Positions 26,586-34,476 of a DNA stretch of 64,000 nt are shown piece after piece. Location: NCBI RefSeq assembly GCF_000695625.1, contig NZ_JMQI01000050.1, positions 1-64,000 on the forward strand, written 5' to 3'. This DNA is from Amycolatopsis rifamycinica. GTDB taxonomy: Bacteria > Actinomycetota > Actinomycetes > Mycobacteriales > Pseudonocardiaceae. The translations under genes and the position numbers were made by a program. Under the pieces are notes generated by a model. It was not told where the DNA came from, ran no database searches, and worked only from the letters and a program-made list of their open reading frames with translations. Each line of letters starts with the position of its first letter. The first letter of the stretch is position 1.

Positions 26586-28112
26586 TCAGCCCCCGCCCTG
26601 CGCGGTGAAGGTGCTGCCGCTGTCCTGCGAGTACGGCGCACCCTCCCACTCGCCGATCTGGAGGACGCGGTCGGCCGAGTAGGCGATGAACGTCCAGGGG
26701 CCGGCGTAGCTGTTGTCGTGCCAGCGGTTGTCCTGCTTGAACGTGATCGCCTCCTGGACGACGTCGCCGCGGTACGGCGACCAGTCCGGGTAGCTGCCGA
26801 AGTTCGACAGCAGGCCCATCCGGCCGCAGGAGGCCTGACATCCGACGACCGCCGGGTCGAGGACGAACTTGTTGTCGTGGATGTCGACGTGCTGGGTCTT
26901 CCAGCGGCAGTCGGCCAGCAGCGCGCCGCTGGTGATCGCCGGGGCCGCGCACTGCTTGACCGACGGCACCAGCCGGGTGCAGTCGCCCGAGGAGGTGTTG
27001 GCCGGGCTGTTGCAGAACCGGTCGGCGTTCTCCCACAGCGTGATCCCGGACCAGTTGTTCTCCAGGTAGTTGCGGGAGACGTCGATCTTCGCCGTGCGGG
27101 CCTTGATCCGCGGCTCGCCACCGGACTCGGAGATGTAGATCGCCGAGGTCGGGAAATTGTCGCTCTTGTCGGCGTACCGGCGGCCGTCGGCCCAGTTGTT
27201 CTTGCGGATCGTGTTGTCGCGGATGACCGCGTTATAGCTGATCTCGTAGATCAGCGCGGCGCTGTCGTTGTTCTCGATGAGGTTGCCCTCGATGAGGAAG
27301 TCGTTGTTGTTCGTGTCGGCCCACAGCCCGGTGCCGTGGTTGTCGTGCACCCAGTTGCCCCGCACGTCGGCGCCGTTCACGGCCCAGAACTTGACTCCGC
27401 CGCTGCAGCCGCAGCCGTCGATCTTCGCTTCCCAGTCGCCGGTGTTGTTGCCGGCGATCTCGTTGCCCTCGACGACGAGCGCGGTCAGCGGCGTGCCGCC
27501 GGAGTAGGCGTTCATGCCGTACTGGCCGTTGCGGCGCAGGCAGTTGCCGCGCACCTGCTGGCGGGCGCCCGCCATCAGCCCGGCGCCGTCGTTGTCCTGG
27601 ACGGTCGAGTGCTCGATCGCCCAGCCGTCGCCGGAGTCGTGGTTGACCACGCCTTCGTCGTGCGGGGCGGCGAAACCCTGCACGGTCAGGTAGGTGATCT
27701 TGACGTTGACCGCGTGGCCGGTGAAGGCGTACTGGTTGATCTTGCGGCCGTCGAGGACAGCGCCGGGGGCGCCGACGTAGACGTCACCGTCCTTGGGGGA
27801 CACCTGGTCGTACTTGTCGTCGCCGAGGATGTGCTTGCCGGGCTTGAGCCAGAACGTCGTACCGGGAGCGGCCGAGCGTGTCTTCGCCGCCAGGTCCCCC
27901 GGCACGGCGGGATCGACGACGACGGCCCCGGCCGGCGCGGCGGCCGGACCGGCGGGCTGCTTGTCGCACACGGCGGCGACCGACCCGCTGGGAGCCGCGG
28001 TGGCCTGGGCCGGGCCGCCGTCGGTATCGGGCCCGCCCGAGCACGCCGCGACCGTGAGCAGGACACCGAGCAACGGAGCTGCACGGCGAAGTCGGAAGCG
28101 GCGGACTGTCAC
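26586..28112 (-). CDS. Right-handed beta-helix lipoprotein
   Basis: A 508-residue paralogue of the secreted protein at 21729-23210, but anchored. The signal peptide ends in a lipobox, LLTVAACSGG, with Cys lipidation predicted. It has the same beta-helix rungs and Cys landmarks in the same order (GCGCSGG, ADTNNNDFL, CNSPANTSSG, CRWKTQ, CGRMGLLSNFG, AGPWTF). GTG start with AGGA upstream. Encoded between the heparinase-like gene and the polymerase-like gene, so it probably acts on the emerging glycan at the membrane surface (inference). AlgG-like epimerase or lyase activity is possible, but no catalytic residue set can be named. Confidence 0.85.
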   Translation of the reverse strand: MTVRRFRLRRAAPLLGVLLTVAACSGGPDTDGGPAQATAAPSGSVAAVCDKQPAGPAAAPAGAVVVDPAVPGDLAAKTRSAAPGTTFWLKPGKHILGDDKYDQVSPKDGDVYVGAPGAVLDGRKINQYAFTGHAVNVKITYLTVQGFAAPHDEGVVNHDSGDGWAIEHSTVQDNDGAGLMAGARQQVRGNCLRRNGQYGMNAYSGGTPLTALVVEGNEIAGNNTGDWEAKIDGCGCSGGVKFWAVNGADVRGNWVHDNHGTGLWADTNNNDFLIEGNLIENNDSAALIYEISYNAVIRDNTIRKNNWADGRRYADKSDNFPTSAIYISESGGEPRIKARTAKIDVSRNYLENNWSGITLWENADRFCNSPANTSSGDCTRLVPSVKQCAAPAITSGALLADCRWKTQHVDIHDNKFVLDPAVVGCQASCGRMGLLSNFGSYPDWSPYRGDVVQEAITFKQDNRWHDNSYAGPWTFIAYSADRVLQIGEWEGAPYSQDSGSTFTAQGGG

Positions 28113-28121
28113 GGGCGGGTC

Positions 28122-30353
28122 CTAACTGAAGCGGAGCAGGGTGGTGAGAAGTCCGGGCGACCCGGAGCCGACAAGGGTGGTGGCGGGTTCCTTGCGCCCG
28201 AACCCCGCGGAGTACCAGCCAAGCGGCGGCTCGGTATCCCCGCGGTGCACGGTCCACGAGAGCTCGGAAGGCAACTCCATGACGGCGGTGCGCACGGCGC
28301 CGGCAAGAGAACCGGAGACCCGCCCGACAAGCGGATCGCCGGCGGCACCCGCCGAAGCCCCACCGCCGGTGGCAGGACCGACCCGGCCGGCGGCAGCAAC
28401 GGAACCGGCCGCCCGGCCCCCGTCGCGAACCGGGGAGCCGGGCTGCCCAGCGCCGGCGGGGGAACCGATGAGGCCCTCTCCCCCAACGGCGTCGGGCGCA
28501 CCGGCAACCGAGGAACCGAGGTGCCCAGCGCCGGGCGCACCGGCAACCGAGGAGTCGGGCCGCCCAGCGCTGGGCGCACCGACGAGCGGCGACTCCGGCG
28601 CGGCCGTCCAGCGGAGGCGGGCCGTGGTGCCGTCCAGCATCACCGTCACCGATGGGCCGAAGTGGAACGCCAGGCGTGCCTCCTCCGGTGGCTGGTCGCC
28701 CAGGACCTCGTCGACGATCTTCAGCACGTCGCCGTCCAGGTCGACCGTGCGGCGGTGGAGGGCCGGGGCGTAACCGTCGTGGGCTGCGGACCAGCGGGCC
28801 GGGCCGTTGTCCGGGGTGTGGACCTCCAGGACCCTCGTCACCGCGTGGCGGGTCCACAGGAACGGGCCGCCCGAGACCGACTGGTCGCGGCCGGCCAGCT
28901 CGAGGGTGTTGTGGCCGAGGGTCGAGCGGAAGTACTGCCGCCACCGCGGTTCGCCGTGGTAGCAGAACGTGCCCGGGTCGGCCAGGATGTCCACGCCGTC
29001 GTGGCGGACCTCCAGCGACAGTGCGTCCGCGTGGGCGTGCGCCGCGATCGACAGGAACCCGTGGGGGCCTCCGTCGCAGCGGACCCATACCGGGCCCGAG
29101 CGCAGGATCGTCATCCCCGCGTCCCGCAGGTGCGCCTGCCGGCGGCCGGGGCGGGCACCCGATACCCGCGGGGTGCGCGACACCAACGACGCCAGCAGCG
29201 GTGTCCGCACGTCGTCGGCCGGGACCGGTGGCCACCAGTCCAGGCGGCCGAACAGCGCGTCCCCCGAGGCCAGCAGCGAGGCCCAGCGGTCCGTCGCCGT
29301 GCCGTCGACGATCAGGCCGAAGCCGTCGTCGGCGTCGCCCTGGCGGGGCGGGCGCAGCCTCTGGTCCACAATGGACGCCAGGGCGTCGGTCATCCGGAGC
29401 AGGACGTCCCACGTCGAGTCCGGCGCCGGGGTGCCCGCGGCGTCGGCCTCGGCCGCCGCCGCCAGGCCGAGTTCCAGCACCAGGCCGTGGTACTCGGACG
29501 CCAGTTCGGCGTTGAGGCCGGAATCGAACGTGTTGCGCCCCAGCTGGACGTCCAGCGAGCGCATCGCCGCGGCCCGCCAGCCCGCCGACTCCGGGAACCA
29601 GCCGAACGCGCACGCCGCGGCCAGCAGACCGGCGTCCTCGGCGATCACGTGGTTGTTCGCCGACGAGCCGTGGCTGCGCAGCGTCGCGAGCCAGTTCTGG
29701 TGGTGCCACAGCTGGAGCTGGAAGTCCGGGTTCTCCTCGAACAGCTCCGCCACGCCCGGCCAGCCGTCGAGCAGCCGGCGCGTCCAGACCCACGACAGGA
29801 GGCGGATACCCAGCTCGATGCCGCTCACCCAGTGCGGCCCCCGCAACGGCGGGTTCGCCGCCCACCACGACCGCAGGTGCTCGGCCGCGCGCGCGGCGTA
29901 CGCCGAAGAGCCGGTCAGGGCGTAAGCCGCGGCCAGCACGGTGAGGTGCTGGTGGCGCGACGGCTCCCAGATCTGCTTGATGTCGCCGACCGTGTCCTCC
30001 GACCGGTACGGGACGTCGAACGCGTACACGGCCGAAGGCGCGCGACGCCCGGTCTTCGGGTCGAGGAACCAGTCGGGCGCCTCGAAATCCGTGCGCTCGA
30101 CGCCGAAGTACTCCGCGCGGCCGGCCATCAGCTCGTCGGCCGTCGCCAGCAGCCGCTTGGCCGCTTCGCCGGACACCTTGTCCAGCGCCCCGGCGGGCAG
30201 CGTGGCCGTGAACCGGGGGTGCGACGGCCAATCGGGGGGCGTCGGCGGCGCGGACCGCCACTGCCGCTGGACGACGGCGTGCCGCGCGCGCCCGACGACC
30301 TCCGCCGGCCCCATCCGGGACAACCGGCGCAGGTACCAGCCGGGACCCATCAT
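28122..30353 (-). CDS. Heparinase II/III-type protein with alginate-lyase-like N-terminal domain
   Basis: A 743-residue protein. The N-terminal alpha-toroid domain covers roughly residues 60-330 (IKQIWEPSRHQHLTVLAAAY, GSSANNHVIAEDAGLLAAAC with NNH, and EYHGLVLELGLAAA). The C-terminal beta-sandwich covers residues 390-740 (AHAHADALSLEVRHDGVDIL, DPGTFCYHGEPRWRQYFRST, GHNTLELAGRDQSVSGG). The NNH, Tyr-His and HAHAD elements are the usual heparinase II/III landmarks. No signal peptide is seen, which is normal for the cluster-associated members. Residues about 585-680 are a low-complexity Gly/Ala/Pro insertion encoded by 39-bp repeats. Start ATG overlaps the stop of the oxidoreductase gene (ATGA). 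Confidence 0.88.
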   Translation of the reverse strand: MMGPGWYLRRLSRMGPAEVVGRARHAVVQRQWRSAPPTPPDWPSHPRFTATLPAGALDKVSGEAAKRLLATADELMAGRAEYFGVERTDFEAPDWFLDPKTGRRAPSAVYAFDVPYRSEDTVGDIKQIWEPSRHQHLTVLAAAYALTGSSAYAARAAEHLRSWWAANPPLRGPHWVSGIELGIRLLSWVWTRRLLDGWPGVAELFEENPDFQLQLWHHQNWLATLRSHGSSANNHVIAEDAGLLAAACAFGWFPESAGWRAAAMRSLDVQLGRNTFDSGLNAELASEYHGLVLELGLAAAAEADAAGTPAPDSTWDVLLRMTDALASIVDQRLRPPRQGDADDGFGLIVDGTATDRWASLLASGDALFGRLDWWPPVPADDVRTPLLASLVSRTPRVSGARPGRRQAHLRDAGMTILRSGPVWVRCDGGPHGFLSIAAHAHADALSLEVRHDGVDILADPGTFCYHGEPRWRQYFRSTLGHNTLELAGRDQSVSGGPFLWTRHAVTRVLEVHTPDNGPARWSAAHDGYAPALHRRTVDLDGDVLKIVDEVLGDQPPEEARLAFHFGPSVTVMLDGTTARLRWTAAPESPLVGAPSAGRPDSSVAGAPGAGHLGSSVAGAPDAVGGEGLIGSPAGAGQPGSPVRDGGRAAGSVAAAGRVGPATGGGASAGAAGDPLVGRVSGSLAGAVRTAVMELPSELSWTVHRGDTEPPLGWYSAGFGRKEPATTLVGSGSPGLLTTLLRFS
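28494..28600 (-). repeat. 39-bp tandem coding repeat in the heparinase-like gene
   Basis: Copies begin at 28494, 28533 and 28572 (spacing 39), each starting GGGCGCACCG; the third is degenerate. They encode a 13-residue unit of type SVAGAP-x-AG-x-x-x-S within the C-terminal sandwich domain. Confidence 0.75.
29364..29376 (-). repeat. GTCCA-N3-TGGAC palindrome, copy 5
   Basis: GTCCATTGTGGAC on the - strand. Read in the heparinase-like gene as TCC-ATT-GTG-GAC (Ser-Ile-Val-Asp), the same codons as copy 2 in an unrelated gene. Confidence 0.7.
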
Positions 30354-32527
30354 GCCGGGGCACCCGCCTTCCGCGGCAGCTCGATCCGCACCGGCGCCGC
30401 GTTCGCGACGCTCGTCTGCGCGGCCAGCGTCGCCAGCGTCGTCGCCGCCAGCGAGGTGATCGAGATGGGCATCGGGCCGCCGGTCCGGACCGCCTCCAGG
30501 AAGGCGTTCACCTCCGCGGCCTGCCCCTTGTCCCGGCCCTTCGGGATGCGCGAGCTGGCCCACTTCTTCCGCGAGTACACCGACGCGCGGACGAAGTCGT
30601 CGAACTTGAGGACCTTGCCGTCCGCGGTGAGGTCCAAGGTTTCCTTCGGGAAGCCCGACGAGCCCGTCTCGGCGTAGGTGATCACCGCCGTCGAACCGTC
30701 CGGGTAGCCGAGGGTCACCTGGAGGTCGCCGGTGGCGTACACCGAGACCGGGTCGGCGTCGAGCAGCCAGCTCACCGTGTCGATGAAGTGGCCGCCCTCG
30801 CCGGCGAAGCGCGACCCCTCCGACTCCGTCTGGTTGTACCAGCTGCCGTGGTCGAGGCGGCCGGCGTTGACCAGGTACCGGACGGTCGCCGGTCCGACGC
30901 GCGGGCCGAACTGGTCGCGGGCCTCGTGCAGCAGCGGCGCGAACCGGCGGTTGAAGCCGACCTGCAGGCGGTCGTTGCCGGACTCCTCGATCGCGTCGAG
31001 GACCTTCTGCAGCTCTTCGGGAGACAGCGCGAGCGGCTTCTCGACGAACACCGTCTTGCCCGCCAGCAACGCCTGCCGGGTCAGCTCGGCGTGCGAGCTG
31101 TGGCGGGTCACGACGAACACCGCGTCGATGGACGAGTCGCCGAGGACGTTGTCGATGTCCGTCGACGCCTCGGCGAAGCCGAACTTGCGCCGCGCGTTGG
31201 CGCCCGACAGGGCCGACGTGGTCGCGACGTGCTTGAGCTGGACGTCGTCCCGCTCGACCAGGTGCGGCAGCAGCATCGACGACGCGTAGTTCCCCGCCCC
31301 GACGAAGCCCAGGCGCACCGGCTGCCCCGCCGGGAGGGCGGTTGCCGAAGACGACGCCACCGCGACCCGTGCGGAGGTCACCACGGGCTCCGTCCGGGCG
31401 ACCGCGTCCGGGTAGCGGAACAGCACCGCCACGGCCTTCAACGCGCCCTCGTTCAGCGACTGGTACGTCGAAACCGCGTCGGAGAAGTCCGAGACGTGCG
31501 TGATCAGCGGCTCGACGTCCAGCCTGTCGCGCGCGATCAGGTCGAGGACGCACTCCAGGTTGCGGCGCTCGGTCCAGCGGACCTGGCCGATCGGGTAGTC
31601 ACGGCCTTCGAGCTCGTACGACGGGTCGTAGCGGCCCGGCCCGTAGGAGCGCGAGAACCGGACGTCCAGTTCCTTCTCGTAGTAGGCGTTCCACGGCAGG
31701 TCGAGCTTGCACTTGCCGATGTCGATGACGCGGCCGCGGTCGCGCGACAGCTTCGCGGCCAGCTCCACCGGGTCGTTCGTGTTGCCGCCGGCGGCGAGGT
31801 AGGTCTGGTCGACGCCCGCGCCGTGCGTCAGCTCGTCCACGGCCGTGTCGACGATGCCGGACGCCGGGTGCGCGCAGGTCAGCGCGCCGAGGCTCTCGGC
31901 GAGCTTGCAGCGCTCCGGGTCGGGATCGACGCCGACGACGCGCACGCCGGACGACGACAGCAGCTGCACCACCAGCTGGCCGATCAGGCCGAGGCCGATG
32001 ACCAGGGCGACGTCGCCGATCTGGGGCTCACCGCGGCGGACGCCCTGCATCGCGATGGACCCGACCGTGCCGAACGCCGCGTGCCGCGGGTCGACGCCGG
32101 CCGGAACGCGCGAGTACAGGTTCTTGGGCACCCAGTTGAGCTCGGAGTGCAGCGCGTGCTCGTTGCCCGCGCAGGCCACCAGGTCGCCCACCGCCACGTC
32201 GGTGATGCCGTCGCCAACCCGCTCGACGATGCCACACAGCGAGTAGCCGAGCGGGGTGTAGGAGTCCAGTTTGGACGTCACCTTGCGGTAGGTGGCCGAG
32301 AGGCCGTTGGTGGCCACGCTCTGCATGACCTTCGCGACCTGGTCCGGCCGCGCCTTCGCCTTGCCCACCAGCGACATGCTGGCCTCGGACACCTTCATCA
32401 TCTCGGTGCCGGTCGAGATCAGCGAGTACACCGTCCGCACCAGCACGCCACCCGGCTTGCACGCCGGCTCGGGCACGTCGAGGAGCGCCAGTTCCCCGCT
32501 CTTGTAGTTCTGGACTACCTGCTTCAC
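30350..32527 (-). CDS. Two-domain oxidoreductase: zinc-type alcohol dehydrogenase fused to Gfo/Idh/MocA
   Basis: A 725-residue fusion. Residues about 1-350 are a medium-chain dehydrogenase (PLGYSLCGIVERVGDGITDV, cofactor motif VIGLGLIGQLVVQLLSSSGV). Residues about 385-715 are a Gfo/Idh/MocA oxidoreductase (VRLGFVGAGNYASSMLLPHL, the catalytic EKP in VFVEKPLALSPEEL, and GGHFIDTVSWLLD). Bi-domain proteins of this type are known in LPS and exopolysaccharide clusters next to heparinase II/III and AsnB homologues, exactly as here. The reaction is unproven; a sugar oxidation/reduction is likely. Overlaps AsnB by four bases. Confidence 0.92.
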   Translation of the reverse strand: MKQVVQNYKSGELALLDVPEPACKPGGVLVRTVYSLISTGTEMMKVSEASMSLVGKAKARPDQVAKVMQSVATNGLSATYRKVTSKLDSYTPLGYSLCGIVERVGDGITDVAVGDLVACAGNEHALHSELNWVPKNLYSRVPAGVDPRHAAFGTVGSIAMQGVRRGEPQIGDVALVIGLGLIGQLVVQLLSSSGVRVVGVDPDPERCKLAESLGALTCAHPASGIVDTAVDELTHGAGVDQTYLAAGGNTNDPVELAAKLSRDRGRVIDIGKCKLDLPWNAYYEKELDVRFSRSYGPGRYDPSYELEGRDYPIGQVRWTERRNLECVLDLIARDRLDVEPLITHVSDFSDAVSTYQSLNEGALKAVAVLFRYPDAVARTEPVVTSARVAVASSSATALPAGQPVRLGFVGAGNYASSMLLPHLVERDDVQLKHVATTSALSGANARRKFGFAEASTDIDNVLGDSSIDAVFVVTRHSSHAELTRQALLAGKTVFVEKPLALSPEELQKVLDAIEESGNDRLQVGFNRRFAPLLHEARDQFGPRVGPATVRYLVNAGRLDHGSWYNQTESEGSRFAGEGGHFIDTVSWLLDADPVSVYATGDLQVTLGYPDGSTAVITYAETGSSGFPKETLDLTADGKVLKFDDFVRASVYSRKKWASSRIPKGRDKGQAAEVNAFLEAVRTGGPMPISITSLAATTLATLAAQTSVANAAPVRIELPRKAGAPA
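32264..32276 (-). repeat. GTCCA-N3-TGGAC palindrome, copy 6
   Basis: GTCCAAACTGGAC on the - strand. Read in the oxidoreductase gene as TCC-AAA-CTG-GAC, using the rare Lys codon AAA. Confidence 0.7.
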
Positions 32528-34434
32528 TTCGCTCCCGCTCCAGACATCGCGTTCCGGTACCAGTATTCGAGGGTCAAGACGTGCCAGAGGTGCTTGCCGC
32601 GGTCTTCCTGACCGGCGGCGTCCTCGGCGACCATGCGCTGCAACGCCTCGCGCTGCAGGAAGCCCGACGAGACGAGCACCCCTTCGTTGACGACTTCGCG
32701 CACCAGCGGCGCCAGGTCACGGCTCATCCAAGCCCGCAGCGGCGCGCTGAACAGGCCCTTCGGCCGGTGCACGATCTCGCTCGGCAGGATGTTCAACGCC
32801 GCGTTCTTCAAGGCCATCTTCCCGGCGCGGCCGACGATCTTCTTGTTCCCCGGGATCTTGAACGCCGCCCGCACGACCTCGACGTCGACGAACGGGGTCC
32901 GCACCTCGGTGGACGCCGCCATCGTCGAGCGGTCGGTGTAGGTCAGGTTCAGCCCGGGGAGGAACATCCGCGAGTCCGCCAGGCACATCCGGTTGACGAA
33001 GTCGTCGAGCGCTTGGTCGTGGTAGGTGTCCGCGTGCTCGGTGAGGACGTCGTCGACCAGCGGGGCGAAGTCCGGGTTCAGCAGCGAAACCAGCTCGGCG
33101 CGGTCGTACATCGTGTAGCTGCGCCGGAACGCCGTCTCCTCGGGCAGGCCCGCGAAGGACAGGAACCGCTTCGCGAACCGCACCGACCGGTAGCCGCGCT
33201 TGGCCGACGCCACCGGCAGTCTGTCCACAAGGGACTCGACCGGCTTCCGGACCGCACCCGGCACCTTGTGGTAGCGCAGGGCGATCAGGTTCGCGAGGTG
33301 CTTGCGGTAGCCGGCGAACAGTTCGTCGGCGCCCATTCCGGACAGCATCACCTTGACGCCGGCCTCGCGCGCGGCCGAGCAGATCAGGAACGAGTTGATC
33401 GCCGCCGGGTCGCCGATCGGCTCGTCGAGGTGGTAGGTCATCTTCGGCAGCAGGTCGAGCACCTGCGGCGCGATCTCGATTTCGTGCAGGTCGACGCCGA
33501 ACTGCTCGGCCACGATCCGGGCGTACTTGAGGTCGTCCGGCATGGCTTCGAACTTGGCGTCTTCGGCCCGGAACCCGATGGTGTAGGCCGAGATCCCGGG
33601 CTGCGACCGCGCGGCCAGCGCTGTCAGGTAGCTGGAGTCGAGCCCGCCCGAGAGGAAGGTCGCCACCGGGACGTCGGAGAGCAGGTGCTTGGCCGTCGAC
33701 TCGGCGATCACGGCGTGCAGGTCGACCTCGCCGTCGAAGGCCGCGCCCTCCTCGGCGACCTCCCGCAGCGACCAGAACCGGCCGCGGTCGACTTGGCCGT
33801 CCGGGCGGCAGCGCAGCCACGTGCCCGGCTGCAGCTTCTCCGCGCCCTGGTAGGCGCACCGGCTGTCCGGCACCCAGTAGTAGAGCAGCGACGCGATCAG
33901 CGCGGCGTTGTCGACCTGCAGCGACCCGCCGAGCTCACCCGCGAGGGCTTTGAGCTCGGAGGCGAACGCGACCCCGCCGTCCCGCTGCACGAAGAACAGC
34001 GGCTTGATGCCCAGCTGGTCGCGGACCAGGAACAGCTCGCCGGTGCCTTCCTCGAACAGCGCGAAGGCGAACATGCCGCGCAGCTTCGGCAGGCAGTCGG
34101 TGCCCCAGCGCCGCCACGCCTGCAGCAGGACCTCGGTGTCGGACGTCCCGCGGAAGCGGACGCCGGCCGCGGACAGCTCGGCCCGCAGCTCGGGCGCGTT
34201 GTACAGCTCGCCGTTGTAGCTCAGCGCGAGCCCGTCGAGGACCATCGGCTGGGCGCCGGTCTCGGACAGGTCGATGATCGAGAGCCGCCGGTGTCCCAAG
34301 TGGACTTCACCGGGGCCGGCGCGGTGCTCGTAGCGGCCGGAACCGTCCGGGCCGCGGTGGGCCAGCGTCTTCGTCAGCCGGTCGGTGAGCGGCCCGCCGT
34401 CCGGCCAGAGGTAGGTGCCTGCGATGCCGCACAT
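32524..34434 (-). CDS. asnB: Glutamine-hydrolysing asparagine synthase family protein
   Basis: Amidotransferase of 636 residues. The N-terminal Ntn glutaminase domain begins MCGIAGTYLWPDGG, with Cys2 as nucleophile and the LSYNGELYN and GTSDTEVLL landmarks. The C-terminal synthetase domain has the ATP pyrophosphate loop FLSGGLDSSYLTAL near residue 265 and SGMGADELFAGYRKH. It may amidate a uronic acid carboxylate in the glycan rather than make free asparagine, because AsnB homologues of this kind recur in polysaccharide clusters (inference). Second in the trio with the two-domain oxidoreductase and the heparinase-like gene. Confidence 0.92.
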   Translation of the reverse strand: MCGIAGTYLWPDGGPLTDRLTKTLAHRGPDGSGRYEHRAGPGEVHLGHRRLSIIDLSETGAQPMVLDGLALSYNGELYNAPELRAELSAAGVRFRGTSDTEVLLQAWRRWGTDCLPKLRGMFAFALFEEGTGELFLVRDQLGIKPLFFVQRDGGVAFASELKALAGELGGSLQVDNAALIASLLYYWVPDSRCAYQGAEKLQPGTWLRCRPDGQVDRGRFWSLREVAEEGAAFDGEVDLHAVIAESTAKHLLSDVPVATFLSGGLDSSYLTALAARSQPGISAYTIGFRAEDAKFEAMPDDLKYARIVAEQFGVDLHEIEIAPQVLDLLPKMTYHLDEPIGDPAAINSFLICSAAREAGVKVMLSGMGADELFAGYRKHLANLIALRYHKVPGAVRKPVESLVDRLPVASAKRGYRSVRFAKRFLSFAGLPEETAFRRSYTMYDRAELVSLLNPDFAPLVDDVLTEHADTYHDQALDDFVNRMCLADSRMFLPGLNLTYTDRSTMAASTEVRTPFVDVEVVRAAFKIPGNKKIVGRAGKMALKNAALNILPSEIVHRPKGLFSAPLRAWMSRDLAPLVREVVNEGVLVSSGFLQREALQRMVAEDAAGQEDRGKHLWHVLTLEYWYRNAMSGAGAK

Positions 34435-34476
34435 CTCGGGTGCGTTCCCCTTCGGTCGCGGCGCGGGTCGGGAGAC

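Noticed and set aside
25608..30677. Giant open frame of nearly 1700 codons on the + strand
   Set aside because: It runs antisense to five well-supported - strand genes and has Arg/Val/Asp-rich composition typical of mirror frames in GC-rich DNA.
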